DNA of 64,000 nucleotides from Sphingobium sp. (GTDB lineage Bacteria > Pseudomonadota > Alphaproteobacteria > Sphingomonadales > Sphingomonadaceae). Each line of letters opens with the position of its first letter. The first letter of the stretch is position 1. Shown in pieces: positions 27,352-36,053 of this stretch. The notes under the pieces were generated by a model. The model was not told the origin of the DNA. It did not search any database and saw only the letters and a program-made list of their open reading frames with translations. The stretch lies in the NCBI GenBank assembly GCA_023266575.1, contig JAHFPV010000003.1:172308-236307 (forward strand), read 5' to 3'. A program made the translations under genes and the position numbers.

Positions 27352-28473
27352 ATGGTGCAGCAGAGCCGCCCATCGCCGCAGAGTTCCGGCCCGGCCGGCC
27401 GTTATGCGGGCAAGCGCGCCGCTTCCGGTCCGGGCGATGGGAGCAAGGCTGCGGCCATTCCTCCCCCGTCGACGCAGCGGGGCTTTGCGCCTTATGGCGC
27501 GCGCGAACGGCGATCCTATGCCGCGATCGACCTTGGCACCAATAATTGCCGCCTGCTGATCGCCAAGCCGTCGGCTGACGGCTTCATAGTGGTCGATGCT
27601 TTTTCGCGGATCGTGCGGCTGGGCGAGGGGCTGGCATCGACTGGGCGGATCAGCGATGCCGCGATCGACCGGGCGATTGCGGCGCTCTCCGTCTGCGCCG
27701 ACAAGCTGCGCCGCCGCCATGTGACGCTGGCGCGGTCTGTCGCTACCGAAGCCTGTCGTCGCGCCACCAACGGCGCGGAATTCATCCAGCGCGTCTATCG
27801 CGAAACCGGCATCGCGCTCGACATCATCAGCGCGGAGGAAGAAGCGCGGCTCGCTGTGCTGGGTTGCCATGCCTTGCTGGAACCGGGCAACGGCCCGGCC
27901 TTGATCTTCGATATTGGCGGCGGATCGACCGAACTGGTGCTGGTCGATTCACAAGGATCTTCGGGCGCGCCGCGCATTGTCGACTGGGTCAGCGCGCCCT
28001 GGGGTGTCGTGTCGCTCACCGAAAGCGAAGCGTTCGAGCATGACGATGCCGACGCGCGACTGGCCGCCTATGACCGGATGCGCGCACGGGTCAGCGAAGC
28101 CTTCTCGCCGCTTGCCCGTCGTCTGCCGCATGGCGCGCAGGATATCCGCCTGCTCGGCACGTCAGGCACAGTGACCACGTTGGCCAGCCTGCATCTCAAC
28201 CTGCCGCGCTATGACCGGCAGGCGATTGACGGGCTGATTGTGCCCTGCGCGTCCATGCGGTCCATTTCGGAGCGGCTGTCGGCCATGGCGCTGGGCGAAC
28301 GGCAGAAACTGCCCTGCATCGGCACGGAACGGGCTGATCTGGTGGTGGCGGGCTGCGCCATATTGGAATCGATCCTCGACATCTGGCCGGCAGAGCGACT
28401 GGGCGTCGCCGACCGCGGCATTCGCGAGGGCATATTGCGCGGTCTGATGGACCGCGACGGGAGAATGATGTGA
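27352..28473 (+). CDS. Ppx/GppA family phosphatase
   Basis: About 373 residues in the actin-fold exopolyphosphatase / pppGpp phosphatase family. Motifs: AAIDLGTNNCRLLIA (phosphate 1), ISAEEEARLAVLG, FDIGGGSTELVLVD (phosphate 2) and GTSGTVTTLA. The first ~55 residues (Ser/Pro/Gly-rich) lie outside the domain. The ATG at 27352 is preferred; the frame is open further upstream but the extra residues look non-coding. Stop overlaps rlmE (GTGA). Substrate, polyphosphate or pppGpp, undecided. Confidence 0.9.
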   Translation: MVQQSRPSPQSSGPAGRYAGKRAASGPGDGSKAAAIPPPSTQRGFAPYGARERRSYAAIDLGTNNCRLLIAKPSADGFIVVDAFSRIVRLGEGLASTGRISDAAIDRAIAALSVCADKLRRRHVTLARSVATEACRRATNGAEFIQRVYRETGIALDIISAEEEARLAVLGCHALLEPGNGPALIFDIGGGSTELVLVDSQGSSGAPRIVDWVSAPWGVVSLTESEAFEHDDADARLAAYDRMRARVSEAFSPLARRLPHGAQDIRLLGTSGTVTTLASLHLNLPRYDRQAIDGLIVPCASMRSISERLSAMALGERQKLPCIGTERADLVVAGCAILESILDIWPAERLGVADRGIREGILRGLMDRDGRMM

Positions 28474-29174
28474 GAGGCGCTGGCGCAGGCAGGGTGCGGG
28501 TCAAGAGCGCGAAGGGCCGCACGGCGCAGTCGGTGCGCTGGCTCGAACGCCATCTGAACGACCCCTATGTCCATAAGGCCAAGGCCGAAGGCTGGCGCAG
28601 CCGCGCCGCATTCAAGCTGATCGAACTGGACGAGAAATTCCATTTCGTGAAGGGATCGCGCGCGGTTGTCGATCTGGGTGTCGCGCCGGGTGGCTGGTCG
28701 CAGGTGGTGCGTAAACTGGCGCCCAAGGCGGCGGTCGTGGGTATCGATCTGTTGCCGGTCGATCCGATCGGCGGCGTCACCCTGTTCGAAATGGACTTCA
28801 TGGATGACAAGGCGCCGCAGCTGCTGCGCGATGCGCTGGGCGACGCGCCCGATCTGGTGATTTCCGACATGGCGGCCAACACGGTCGGCCATGCCCAGAC
28901 CGACCATCTGCGTACCATGGGCCTGGTCGAAGCGGCGGCCTGGTTCGCGGTGGAAAATCTGCGCAAGGGCGGCACCTTCGTTGCCAAGGTTTTTGCGGGC
29001 GGGACGGACGGCGAATTGCTGGTGCTCCTCAAAAAGAATTTCACGACGATCAAGCACGCCAAGCCCCCCGCCAGCCGCAAGGGCAGCGTGGAATGGTATG
29101 TTGTGGCGCAAGGGTTCAAGGGGCGACCCGATGAGCCGGCACGGGACCGGACGGGCGCGCCGATCGACGAATAA
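28470..29174 (+). CDS. rlmE: 23S rRNA 2'-O-methyltransferase RlmE (FtsJ/RrmJ)
   Basis: A 234-residue SAM methyltransferase that modifies U2552 of 23S rRNA. Seen: RSRAAFKLIELDEKF (catalytic Lys region), VVDLGVAPGGWSQVV (SAM), SDMAANTVGHAQTDH (Asp), FVAKVFAGG (Lys) and SVEWYVVAQG (Glu), giving a K-D-K-E tetrad. The start is GTG, overlapping the ppx-like stop. Confidence 0.95.
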   Translation: MRGAGAGRVRVKSAKGRTAQSVRWLERHLNDPYVHKAKAEGWRSRAAFKLIELDEKFHFVKGSRAVVDLGVAPGGWSQVVRKLAPKAAVVGIDLLPVDPIGGVTLFEMDFMDDKAPQLLRDALGDAPDLVISDMAANTVGHAQTDHLRTMGLVEAAAWFAVENLRKGGTFVAKVFAGGTDGELLVLLKKNFTTIKHAKPPASRKGSVEWYVVAQGFKGRPDEPARDRTGAPIDE

Positions 29175-29215
29175 AGCCAGATGGCTGACGGGTAGCGGGA
29201 AGAAGCGGGGGTCAC

Positions 29216-30724
29216 TTGGTCGCAACGGTATCGACGGTCGCTTATCTGGGTCTGGAGGCGCGCGGCGTAGAGGTGCAGTGCCAGCTGGTCCCCGGCCTGC
29301 CCAATTTCATCGTCGTCGGCCTGCCGGACAAGGCGGTGGCGGAAAGCCGTGAGCGGGTGCGCAATGCCATCGCTGCCATCGGCCTGTCGCTGCCGCCCAA
29401 GCGTATCACGGTCAATCTCTCGCCTGCTGATCTGCCCAAGGAAGGGTCGCATTATGACCTGCCGATCGCGCTCGCGCTGCTGGGCGCGATGGGGGTGATC
29501 GATGCCGAGACGCTGTCTGGCTATGTTGTCGTCGGCGAACTGGGGCTGGACGGGCGCACCGCGCCTTCGCCCGGCGTGTTGCTGGCGGCGCTTCATGCGG
29601 GCGAGCAGGATATGGGGCTGGTCTGCCCGGTCGCGCAGGGGGCGGAAGCCGCCTGGGCGGGGCAGGTGGAGGTGGTCGCCGCGCCCGATCTGCTCAGCCT
29701 CCTCAACCATTTCAAAGGGACGTCGGCCCTGTCGCCGCCGCAACCGGGCGCGGTCGAAGCGCCCGTGCGCACCGCTGACCTCAAGCAGGTCAAGGGGCAG
29801 GAGACTGCCAAGCGCGCGATTGAGATCGCCGCGGCGGGCGGGCATAATCTGCTGATGGTCGGGCCGCCGGGCGCGGGCAAGTCGCTGATGGCGAGTTGTG
29901 TTCCGGGCATATTGCCCGAAATGACGCCGGGCGAGGCGCTGGAAACATCGATGGTGGCCAGCGTCGCCGGGACGCTGGAGGGCGGACGGATCAGCCGTGC
30001 CCGGCCCTTCCGCACCCCCCATCACAGCGCGTCGATGGCTGCTTTGGTTGGCGGCGGGTTGCGGGTGCGGCCGGGCGAGGTCAGCATGGCGCATCTGGGC
30101 GTCTTGTTTCTGGACGAACTGCCGGAATTTCAGCGCGCCGTGCTGGATTCGCTGCGCCAGCCGCTGGAAACGGGCGAGGTGACGGTGGCCCGCGCGAACG
30201 CCCACGTCACCTTCCCGGCGCGTGTGCAGTTGATTGCCGCGATGAATCCGTGCCGCTGCGGCCATCTGGGCGATCCGGCACTGGCTTGCTCACGCGCGCC
30301 GCGTTGTGCGGCGGACTATCAGGCCAAGGTGTCCGGGCCGCTGCTCGACCGGATCGATCTGCATGTCGAGGTGCAGGCCGTGACCGCCGCCGACCTGGTG
30401 CTGCCACCGCCCGCCGAAGGATCGTCCGAGGTCGCCGCGCGCGTCGCCGCCGCCCGCGCGGTCCAGACAGCACGCTATGCCGACAGCAAGGTGCGCACTA
30501 ACGCCGAAGTCGATGGCGAGGCGCTGGAGGATGTTGCCGGGCCGGACGAGGCTGGGCGGCAATTACTGGCGCAGGCCGCAGCCGCGATGAAGCTGTCGGC
30601 GCGCGGCTATACCCGCGTCCTGCGGGTCGCCCGGACGATTGCCGATCTGGCCGGGGCGGAGAAGGTCGGGCGCGTCCATATCGCCGAAGCGCTTAGCTAT
30701 CGCCGTCGCGCGCCGGTGAATTGA
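29216..30724 (+). CDS. YifB/ComM Mg-chelatase-like AAA+ ATPase
   Basis: A 502-residue protein. An N-terminal Lon-like fold (ARGVEVQCQLVPGLPNFIVV), an AAA+ module with Walker A MVGPPGAGKS and Walker B LGVLFLDELPEF, and a C-terminal Mg_chelatase_C region. A Cys cluster, CRCGHLGDPALAC, is conserved in the family. ComM acts as a branch-migration helicase in natural transformation (Vibrio work). The start is TTG, giving VATVSTVAYLGLEARG; no earlier start fits. Confidence 0.92.
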   Translation: MVATVSTVAYLGLEARGVEVQCQLVPGLPNFIVVGLPDKAVAESRERVRNAIAAIGLSLPPKRITVNLSPADLPKEGSHYDLPIALALLGAMGVIDAETLSGYVVVGELGLDGRTAPSPGVLLAALHAGEQDMGLVCPVAQGAEAAWAGQVEVVAAPDLLSLLNHFKGTSALSPPQPGAVEAPVRTADLKQVKGQETAKRAIEIAAAGGHNLLMVGPPGAGKSLMASCVPGILPEMTPGEALETSMVASVAGTLEGGRISRARPFRTPHHSASMAALVGGGLRVRPGEVSMAHLGVLFLDELPEFQRAVLDSLRQPLETGEVTVARANAHVTFPARVQLIAAMNPCRCGHLGDPALACSRAPRCAADYQAKVSGPLLDRIDLHVEVQAVTAADLVLPPPAEGSSEVAARVAAARAVQTARYADSKVRTNAEVDGEALEDVAGPDEAGRQLLAQAAAAMKLSARGYTRVLRVARTIADLAGAEKVGRVHIAEALSYRRRAPVN

Positions 30725-30731
30725 GGCCAGG

Positions 30732-31100
30732 ATGCTGGCCGCGCTCAAAGCCTGGGCGAAGCGGCTGAAGCGCGAGGTCGTGGCGCTGTGGATCGCGGCA
30801 CGTCGGGCCGACACACCATGGTTCGCGCGGCTGATCGCGCTGCTGGTGGCCGCTTATGCACTCAGTCCGATCGACCTGATTCCCGATTTCATACCGGTGC
30901 TGGGTCTGCTCGATGATCTGCTGATCGTGCCTCTGGGCATTGCGCTGGCGGTTCGCTGCATCCCGTCTGCGCTGATGGCGCGTTATCGGGCAGAGGCGGC
31001 GGATCGCGCAGAGCGGCCGTCAAGCCGTGCCGGGGTCATTATCGTTATGGTGGTGTGGGCAGTCGGACTGGGTGCCTGCCTGTTCTGGCTAGCAGGCTGA
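30732..31100 (+). CDS. DUF1232 (YkvA-like) membrane protein
   Basis: A 122-residue protein. The DUF1232 signature YALSPIDLIPDFIPVLGLLDD lies inside the first hydrophobic stretch, and a second helix ends the chain. Basic N-terminus. Function unknown. Seven bases after the comM-like gene, probably co-transcribed. Confidence 0.9.
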   Translation: MLAALKAWAKRLKREVVALWIAARRADTPWFARLIALLVAAYALSPIDLIPDFIPVLGLLDDLLIVPLGIALAVRCIPSALMARYRAEAADRAERPSSRAGVIIVMVVWAVGLGACLFWLAG

Positions 31101-31104
31101 CCGG

Positions 31105-31215
31105 TTAGGGGACCGGCTGAACGCTGATCAGCGTGAACAGGCCGATCGCAACGCCGCCGATCGCGAAGCCGATCAGGAAACGGCGTATGTCTGGCCAATA
31201 ATCGGGCGTGTCCAT
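31105..31215 (-). CDS. 36-residue single-helix membrane protein
   Basis: A short gene: ATG at 31215 with GGGGAGA seven bases upstream and stop at 31105. The product starts MDTPDYWPDIRR and continues as one Gly/Ile-rich helix (FLIGFAIGGVAIGLFTLIS) ending QPVP. The strong ribosome-binding site, charged start and single helix support a real gene. No family recognised. It is convergent with the DUF1232 gene, just 4 bases from its stop. Confidence 0.6.
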   Translation of the reverse strand: MDTPDYWPDIRRFLIGFAIGGVAIGLFTLISVQPVP

Positions 31216-31305
31216 GCTATCGTCTCCCCATGTCGGTGACGGGGGACGGGTATCGCGACTGCACGGCCGCAGCCAGTGACAAATATGGTTAGGAGAGGAG
31301 GCCGG

Positions 31306-31728
31306 TCAGACGGCGCCGTCGCCAGCGATCAGCTTGAGTTCCGGCACCGCGCCATGGTCCTTATGCGCGAAATGCCCTTCGATCCGGCTGCCCGGTTCGA
31401 TCGTGATCCGCTCATAGCGCACATCACCGGTGATCCGGGCCGTGCTTTCAACCACCAGTTCCTGCGCCGTGATCGACCCGTCGACAAGGCCCGCCAGGCG
31501 CGCGCTCTGCGCGGTGACATGGCCGACGATCCGGCTGTCTGGTCCCTGCACGAGCGCGGCGCAGCTGATGTCGCCCTCGACCGCGCCATCGACATGCAGA
31601 TCGACCGAGGCGGACAGATTGCCGCTGATCGTCACGTCGCTGCCGATCAGCGAGAAGGGGGTGTTTTTAGCCCCGGTTGCCGACATCGGCGAAACGCGCT
31701 TTGGCGATTTGCTGGACTTGGAGAACAT
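31306..31728 (-). CDS. Bactofilin
   Basis: A 140-residue protein with the bactofilin right-handed beta-helix, whose strands show the regular six-residue turns (SVDLHVDGAVEGDISCAALV; ARITGDVRYERITIEPGS). Bactofilins polymerise without nucleotide and localise wall or stalk enzymes. The start overlaps the end of the M23 peptidase gene by 62 bases; an internal ATG at 31686 cuts the overlap to 20. Pairing of a bactofilin with a LytM peptidase is known in Proteobacteria, for example in cell-shape control. Confidence 0.93.
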   Translation of the reverse strand: MFSKSSKSPKRVSPMSATGAKNTPFSLIGSDVTISGNLSASVDLHVDGAVEGDISCAALVQGPDSRIVGHVTAQSARLAGLVDGSITAQELVVESTARITGDVRYERITIEPGSRIEGHFAHKDHGAVPELKLIAGDGAV

Positions 31729-32860
31729 CTTGGCGGGCCTCCAGAAAACGACGCGGGTTGATGGCCTGGCCGTTCAGCCGGACCTCGAAATGCAGATGGG
31801 TGCCGGTCGAACGGCCGGTCGATCCCATGCGGCCGATCGTGTCGCCGCGCGCGACCGTCTGGCCGACGCGGCTGGCAAAGCCGGACAGATGGGCATAGCG
31901 GGTCATCAGACCATTGCCATGTTCGACTTCGACGACATTGCCATAGCCCTGGCGCTGGCCGACAAAGCTGATCTTGCCACCGGCGGCGGCGTTGATCGGC
32001 TGGCCAAAGCGGCCGGGAAAGTCGATTCCGGCATGGAAGGCGGCGTGGCCGTTAAAGGGATCGCGGCGATAGCCATAGGAACTGGTCTGCATCGGCGCCG
32101 TGGTCGGCTGGCCCGACGGAATGGCAAGCAGGCTGCGTTCCAGCAATTCCATCCGGTTGAGCGCGCTTGCCAGCTCTTCCAGCTCGCCGGTCATCGCGCC
32201 CTTGTCACCCTTCCAGGGGACGAAGGGGCCACCCTGGGCGCGGGCGGCGCTGCGGGTCAGGCTGTCGGGGTTCAGGCCAAAGCTGCGGATCGCGGCGGCG
32301 GCCTTGTCGGCGCGCCGTTCGACCGCGCCGGTCAGCATCATCGCGAACTGGCGCTGCCGCTGGGCAAGGCGGACCAGCGGGGCGGCTTCCGGGGCCATGC
32401 TGATCTTGGCGGTCAGCTTGCCCTTCTCGCCACTCTTGGCCGGGCCGATCAGATCGGCCCCCGCGGCGTTGCCATCCTCTGCACCGAAATGCGTCTTGTA
32501 GAGGTCGTCCATGAAATCCTGGCGCGCTTCCAGATCCTGTGCCAGATCCTCGACCGACTTGCGATAGTCGGCGACCTTGTTCGCTGTGGTCGCGACCGCC
32601 TTGCCCTGCTGCGCCAGAAGCGCGCGCTCCTGTGCGACCGAAGCGTTGTTGGCAAGCATCGAGATGGTCGCGCCGCCCCAGCCAATCAGCGCGGTGGAGA
32701 CGATGGCGATAGCGGTCAGTTGCGCTCGGCGGGAGACGCGCAGGAACTTAACCTGCCCCCCGGAGCGGAGGAAAATCTCCCGCTCAGGGCAAAGCGCGAA
32801 CAACCGCGCGCGGAGAGCGGATGCCCCCGTCTTGGCTTTTTGCGACAATTGCGACCCCAC
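31667..32860 (-). CDS. M23 (LytM) family peptidoglycan endopeptidase
   Basis: A 397-residue protein. One N-terminal transmembrane helix (about 49-70) is followed by a coiled coil (VADYRKSVEDLAQDLEARQD) and a C-terminal LytM domain with the zinc motifs FHAGIDFPG (H-x3-D) and GTHLHFEVR (H-x-H). All catalytic residues are present, so it should be active in the periplasm. GTG start. The promoter region contains four GANTC sites in 65 bases. Upstream partner of bactofilin in one unit. Confidence 0.93.
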   Translation of the reverse strand: MGSQLSQKAKTGASALRARLFALCPEREIFLRSGGQVKFLRVSRRAQLTAIAIVSTALIGWGGATISMLANNASVAQERALLAQQGKAVATTANKVADYRKSVEDLAQDLEARQDFMDDLYKTHFGAEDGNAAGADLIGPAKSGEKGKLTAKISMAPEAAPLVRLAQRQRQFAMMLTGAVERRADKAAAAIRSFGLNPDSLTRSAARAQGGPFVPWKGDKGAMTGELEELASALNRMELLERSLLAIPSGQPTTAPMQTSSYGYRRDPFNGHAAFHAGIDFPGRFGQPINAAAGGKISFVGQRQGYGNVVEVEHGNGLMTRYAHLSGFASRVGQTVARGDTIGRMGSTGRSTGTHLHFEVRLNGQAINPRRFLEARQDVLQVQQIAKARFADVGNRG

Positions 32861-32870
32861 ACTCTTATTC

Positions 32871-32935
32871 GAGTCGAGCCGTTAGCAAAGCATTGCCGAA
32901 CAAGCGAATCCGTCGTTGCGGAGTCGTGACGAGTC
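32871..32935. promoter_or_regulatory. Cluster of four GANTC (CcrM) sites
   Basis: GAGTC at 32871, GAATC at 32906, GAGTC at 32921 and GAGTC at 32931 lie just upstream of the GTG start of the M23 peptidase. GANTC is the CcrM adenine methyltransferase target and is read by GcrA at cell-cycle promoters in alphaproteobacteria. The site count is direct; the regulatory role is inferred. Confidence 0.6.
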
Positions 32936-33013
32936 GAAGCGTCAGCGCGGTGAAATGAACGGTTGCGTCATTTGTTCCCGCCATATGTTAATTTTTAACC
33001 GCGCCGTTTCAAT

Positions 33014-35302
33014 CTATTTGCGGGCAGGGCGCGCGAGTCCCTGTTTTGCCAGCAGCTCTGTTATGGCGGTGGATGGCATGGCCGCGCCGAAATGATAGCC
33101 TTGCCCATAATGACATCCGCCTGCGCGCAGATAGTCGACCTGGTGGCTGTTCTCCACCCCCTCCGCCACCGTGCGAATGCCAAGGCTATAGGCAAGGTTC
33201 AGCACCGTGCGGACGATCGCGGCATCGTCCGGGTCGGTCTCCAGATCGCGCACGAAGCGCTGGTCGATTTTGATGATGTCGATCGGAAATTGCTTGAGGT
33301 GGGAGAGGGAAGCATAGCCAGTCCCGAAATCATCGAGGGCAATAGAGACTCCAGCGTCGCTCAGCCGCTTCAGCACCTGTCCGACGTGGTCAGCATTGCG
33401 GCCCAGAAAGACCGATTCGGTTACCTCTAGCTCGATCACCGCCGGAGGCAGGCCTGCCTGTGCCAGTTGCTCCAGCAAATGATCGACGAAATTGTCATCA
33501 TTCAGGTCCGCGCCTGACACGTTGAGGGCCACATGGCCGATCGACAAGCCGGCGTCGCGCCAGCGGACACAGTCGGCAATGACACCCTCTATCATCCGAC
33601 CGGTGATGGCAGGCCCCAGTTCGGGATGTTCGAAGGCGGCGGCAATGTCGGCTGGCATAATGACTGTGCCATCGGCGGTCGGGCAGCGGAACAGCGCCTC
33701 GAACCCTACGATCGCGCCGGTATCGAGTGCAATTTTGGGCTGATACCAGGGGCAGGGATGTTCCTGCGCCAGAACATGGCGGGCGCGGTCGAGCATGGCG
33801 GCTTCCCGATCCCAGCTTTCCAGCAGGTCAGGCCCAAATATTATGGCGCGGCCCCGGCCATTATTCTTGGCATGATAGAGGGCGATGTCGGCATGTTTGA
33901 CGAGGGCCGTCACATCCTCGCCATGGTCGGGGAACAGCGCAACGCCGATGCTGACCCGGCATTCGATTGGTCGACCACGATAGTCGAGCGGGGCGTGCAG
34001 ATGATCGGCGATGCGTGCCAGGATCGGCTGCAGCGCATCAGCGTCGGGCAGGCGGGTCAGCAGCACGGCGAATTCGTCACCGCCCATCCGCGCGACCAGA
34101 TCGCCCGGTCGCAGGGCGTGGCGCAACCGTCCGGCCACCGCGCACAACAGCGCGTCGCCTGCATCATGCCCGGCCGTGTCGTTGACCCGCTTGAATTCGT
34201 CCAGGTCAATGAGCAGCACGGCCAGTTGCGCCCGGTTATTCGACGCCGCCGTTGCTTGCGTGACGGCAGCCATGAAATGGGCGCGATTGGCAAGGCCCGT
34301 CAGCGCGTCCGTCATGGCCAGACGCTCCAGATGCCGTTCGGCCTGCTTGCGTTCGGTAATGTCGACCACGCTCGTCATGAAGCAAGGCTCGCCGTCAATC
34401 ACGATCGGGCGGGACGACAGGAGCGCATGGCGAAGCGCGCCATCGGCGCGGCGTAGCCGACACTCGAAATTGTCGACCGCCTCGCCGCGCTGGAGCATTG
34501 CGAACAGTTCTTCGCGTACCGGCAGGTCTACATAGGTCTGCTCGACATGGCCAAGGTTGACATCATGCCCTGCCGCATAGGCATCGGTGGCAGCGCGGTT
34601 GAGGCGCAGGATATTTCCGTCATAGCGTGTGACGAGCAAGGGCAGCGGCACGGCCATGAACATCCGTTCCAGCGTGTCGCGACTATTGGCCAGTTCCAGC
34701 TGCACGGCGTGTGCGACCTGCCCGGCGGTCCATTCCTGCCGCTGGAGTCGGTTGTTCCGGGCGATCGCGATCCACATGCCGCAATGGAGCATTAGCATGG
34801 CCAGGATCATGCCAGGTATGGTGGAGGAAAGCGGGGCGGGGGAAAGATAGCCGATCAGCAAAGCGATGCAGCAGCCCAGCCCGCCGCCGACATTGCCGCG
34901 AAAACTGGTGGGAACGACCAGGTAGAATACCAGCGGCAGCATGACGAGGACAAAGATGGCGATGTCACTGCGCGAACTGACGAGGAAGGCGACGCCGATG
35001 GCGGTCACGACCTGCCAGGCGAAGCAGATGCGCTCGACCGCCGGGAAGCTGGTCATCCGGCGGCATAGCGACAGGCAGACGATGGACCAGACAATCACCG
35101 TCAACCGAGCAGGCACCGCGACCCAGAAATGCGACGTCCCGGCAAAGCGCCAGTCGCTCAACAGGAAGAGCGTGTTGAGAATTGCGGAGAGGATGAACAG
35201 GATGCGGGCATGGCGTCGCGATTCGGGCAGGCGTTCGGCCTGGAACGCCGCTTCCCGTTCGGCTAGGCGAAATTCGCCACTGATGGTCGAAAGCCCGCTC
35301 AC
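33014..35302 (-). CDS. Membrane GGDEF-EAL cyclic-di-GMP protein
   Basis: About 762 residues from GTG 35302; the frame stays open to ATG 35449, but that longer start runs over the promoter of rpsL. Layout: five or six N-terminal transmembrane helices, a PAS domain (LERMFMAVPLPLLVTRYDGN), GGDEF with ARMGGDEFAVLL intact, and EAL with VGFEALFRC and DDFGTGYASLSHLKQFP intact. Both enzyme activities are possible; GGDEF may instead bind GTP as a regulator. It probably senses an envelope signal. Alone in its transcription unit. Confidence 0.92.
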   Translation of the reverse strand: MSGLSTISGEFRLAEREAAFQAERLPESRRHARILFILSAILNTLFLLSDWRFAGTSHFWVAVPARLTVIVWSIVCLSLCRRMTSFPAVERICFAWQVVTAIGVAFLVSSRSDIAIFVLVMLPLVFYLVVPTSFRGNVGGGLGCCIALLIGYLSPAPLSSTIPGMILAMLMLHCGMWIAIARNNRLQRQEWTAGQVAHAVQLELANSRDTLERMFMAVPLPLLVTRYDGNILRLNRAATDAYAAGHDVNLGHVEQTYVDLPVREELFAMLQRGEAVDNFECRLRRADGALRHALLSSRPIVIDGEPCFMTSVVDITERKQAERHLERLAMTDALTGLANRAHFMAAVTQATAASNNRAQLAVLLIDLDEFKRVNDTAGHDAGDALLCAVAGRLRHALRPGDLVARMGGDEFAVLLTRLPDADALQPILARIADHLHAPLDYRGRPIECRVSIGVALFPDHGEDVTALVKHADIALYHAKNNGRGRAIIFGPDLLESWDREAAMLDRARHVLAQEHPCPWYQPKIALDTGAIVGFEALFRCPTADGTVIMPADIAAAFEHPELGPAITGRMIEGVIADCVRWRDAGLSIGHVALNVSGADLNDDNFVDHLLEQLAQAGLPPAVIELEVTESVFLGRNADHVGQVLKRLSDAGVSIALDDFGTGYASLSHLKQFPIDIIKIDQRFVRDLETDPDDAAIVRTVLNLAYSLGIRTVAEGVENSHQVDYLRAGGCHYGQGYHFGAAMPSTAITELLAKQGLARPARK

Positions 35303-35429
35303 GCCCTGTCCAGTTGACGCACCCCTTTGGTGCTGGGCGCAAAATAGGGCAGGCAGGGTTAGTAATTCCCTAACCAGCCTCCATCGGCCCCGCCCGGTCA
35401 GCGGCATGGCCAGCCTGTCGGCGATTGGC

Positions 35430-35458
35430 TTGACCCTTTGCCCCGGCATCGCTATAGG
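35430..35458 (+). promoter_or_regulatory. Sigma70-type promoter for the str operon
   Basis: -35 TTGACC (35430-35435) and -10 TATAGG (35453-35458) with a 17-base spacer, about 210 bases before rpsL, pointing toward the ribosomal genes. The leader between them and rpsL is GC-rich with an inverted-repeat flavour, but no defined element was recognised there. Confidence 0.65.
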
Positions 35459-35668
35459 CCCGCCTGCCCAGCGGTCTGCCGCGTAGAGACTCGTCTCCTC
35501 GCATCATCCCACGCGGGCAACACAGAGCTGAACATTACCGGATGCTCTTGCGGCTCCAGGGGGGTATTGCACCCGCCGGGGCCTTTGCTGTTTGGAAGCG
35601 ATATGTTTCCCGGCGGCATTGAACGCAGGGGTGTTGCGGTAAAGTAACTGAAAAAGGTGAAGGGCTTC

Positions 35669-36040
35669 ATGCCAACAATCAACCAGCTGGTCCGCAAGGG
35701 CCGCGAACCGCAGAAGGCCAAGTCGAAGGTCCCTGCCATGGATGCGAACCCGCAAAAGCGTGGCGTTTGCACCCGCGTCTATACCACGACCCCGAAAAAG
35801 CCGAACTCCGCGCTCCGCAAGGTGGCCAAGGTTCGCCTGGTCAACCAGCGCGAAGTCATCACCTATATTCCTGGTGAAGGCCACAACCTGCAGGAACATA
35901 GCGTCGTGCTGATCCGTGGCGGTCGTGTGCGAGATCTTCCGGGCGTGCGTTACCACGTTCTTCGCGGCGTTCTGGATACCCAGGGCGTCAAGGATCGCAA
36001 GCAGAGCCGTTCGAAATACGGCGCCAAGCGTCCTAAGTAA
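35669..36040 (+). CDS. rpsL: 30S ribosomal protein S12
   Basis: A 123-residue S12 protein of the decoding centre. Lys-43 ([15 protein letters not shown]) is the common residue, but position 88 is Arg ([10 protein letters not shown], codon CGA at 35930-35932) where E. coli has Lys; in E. coli Lys88Arg confers streptomycin resistance. The ATG at 35669 gives the conserved start [10 protein letters not shown]; an upstream in-frame GTG is not needed. First gene of the str operon. Confidence 0.98.
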   Translation: MPTINQLVRKGREPQKAKSKVPAMDANPQKRGVCTRVYTTTPKKPNSALRKVAKVRLVNQREVITYIPGEGHNLQEHSVVLIRGGRVRDLPGVRYHVLRGVLDTQGVKDRKQSRSKYGAKRPK

Positions 36041-36053
36041 GGGAGACTAAAAT

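Noticed and set aside
32985-33001. GTTAATTTTTAAC as a CtrA box
   Set aside because: The two TTAA halves are three bases apart, not seven.
35303-35449. 49 extra N-terminal residues of the GGDEF-EAL protein
   Set aside because: They overlap the rpsL promoter, are Arg/Leu/Gly-rich without a helix, and precede the natural start of the membrane region; kept only as an alternative start.
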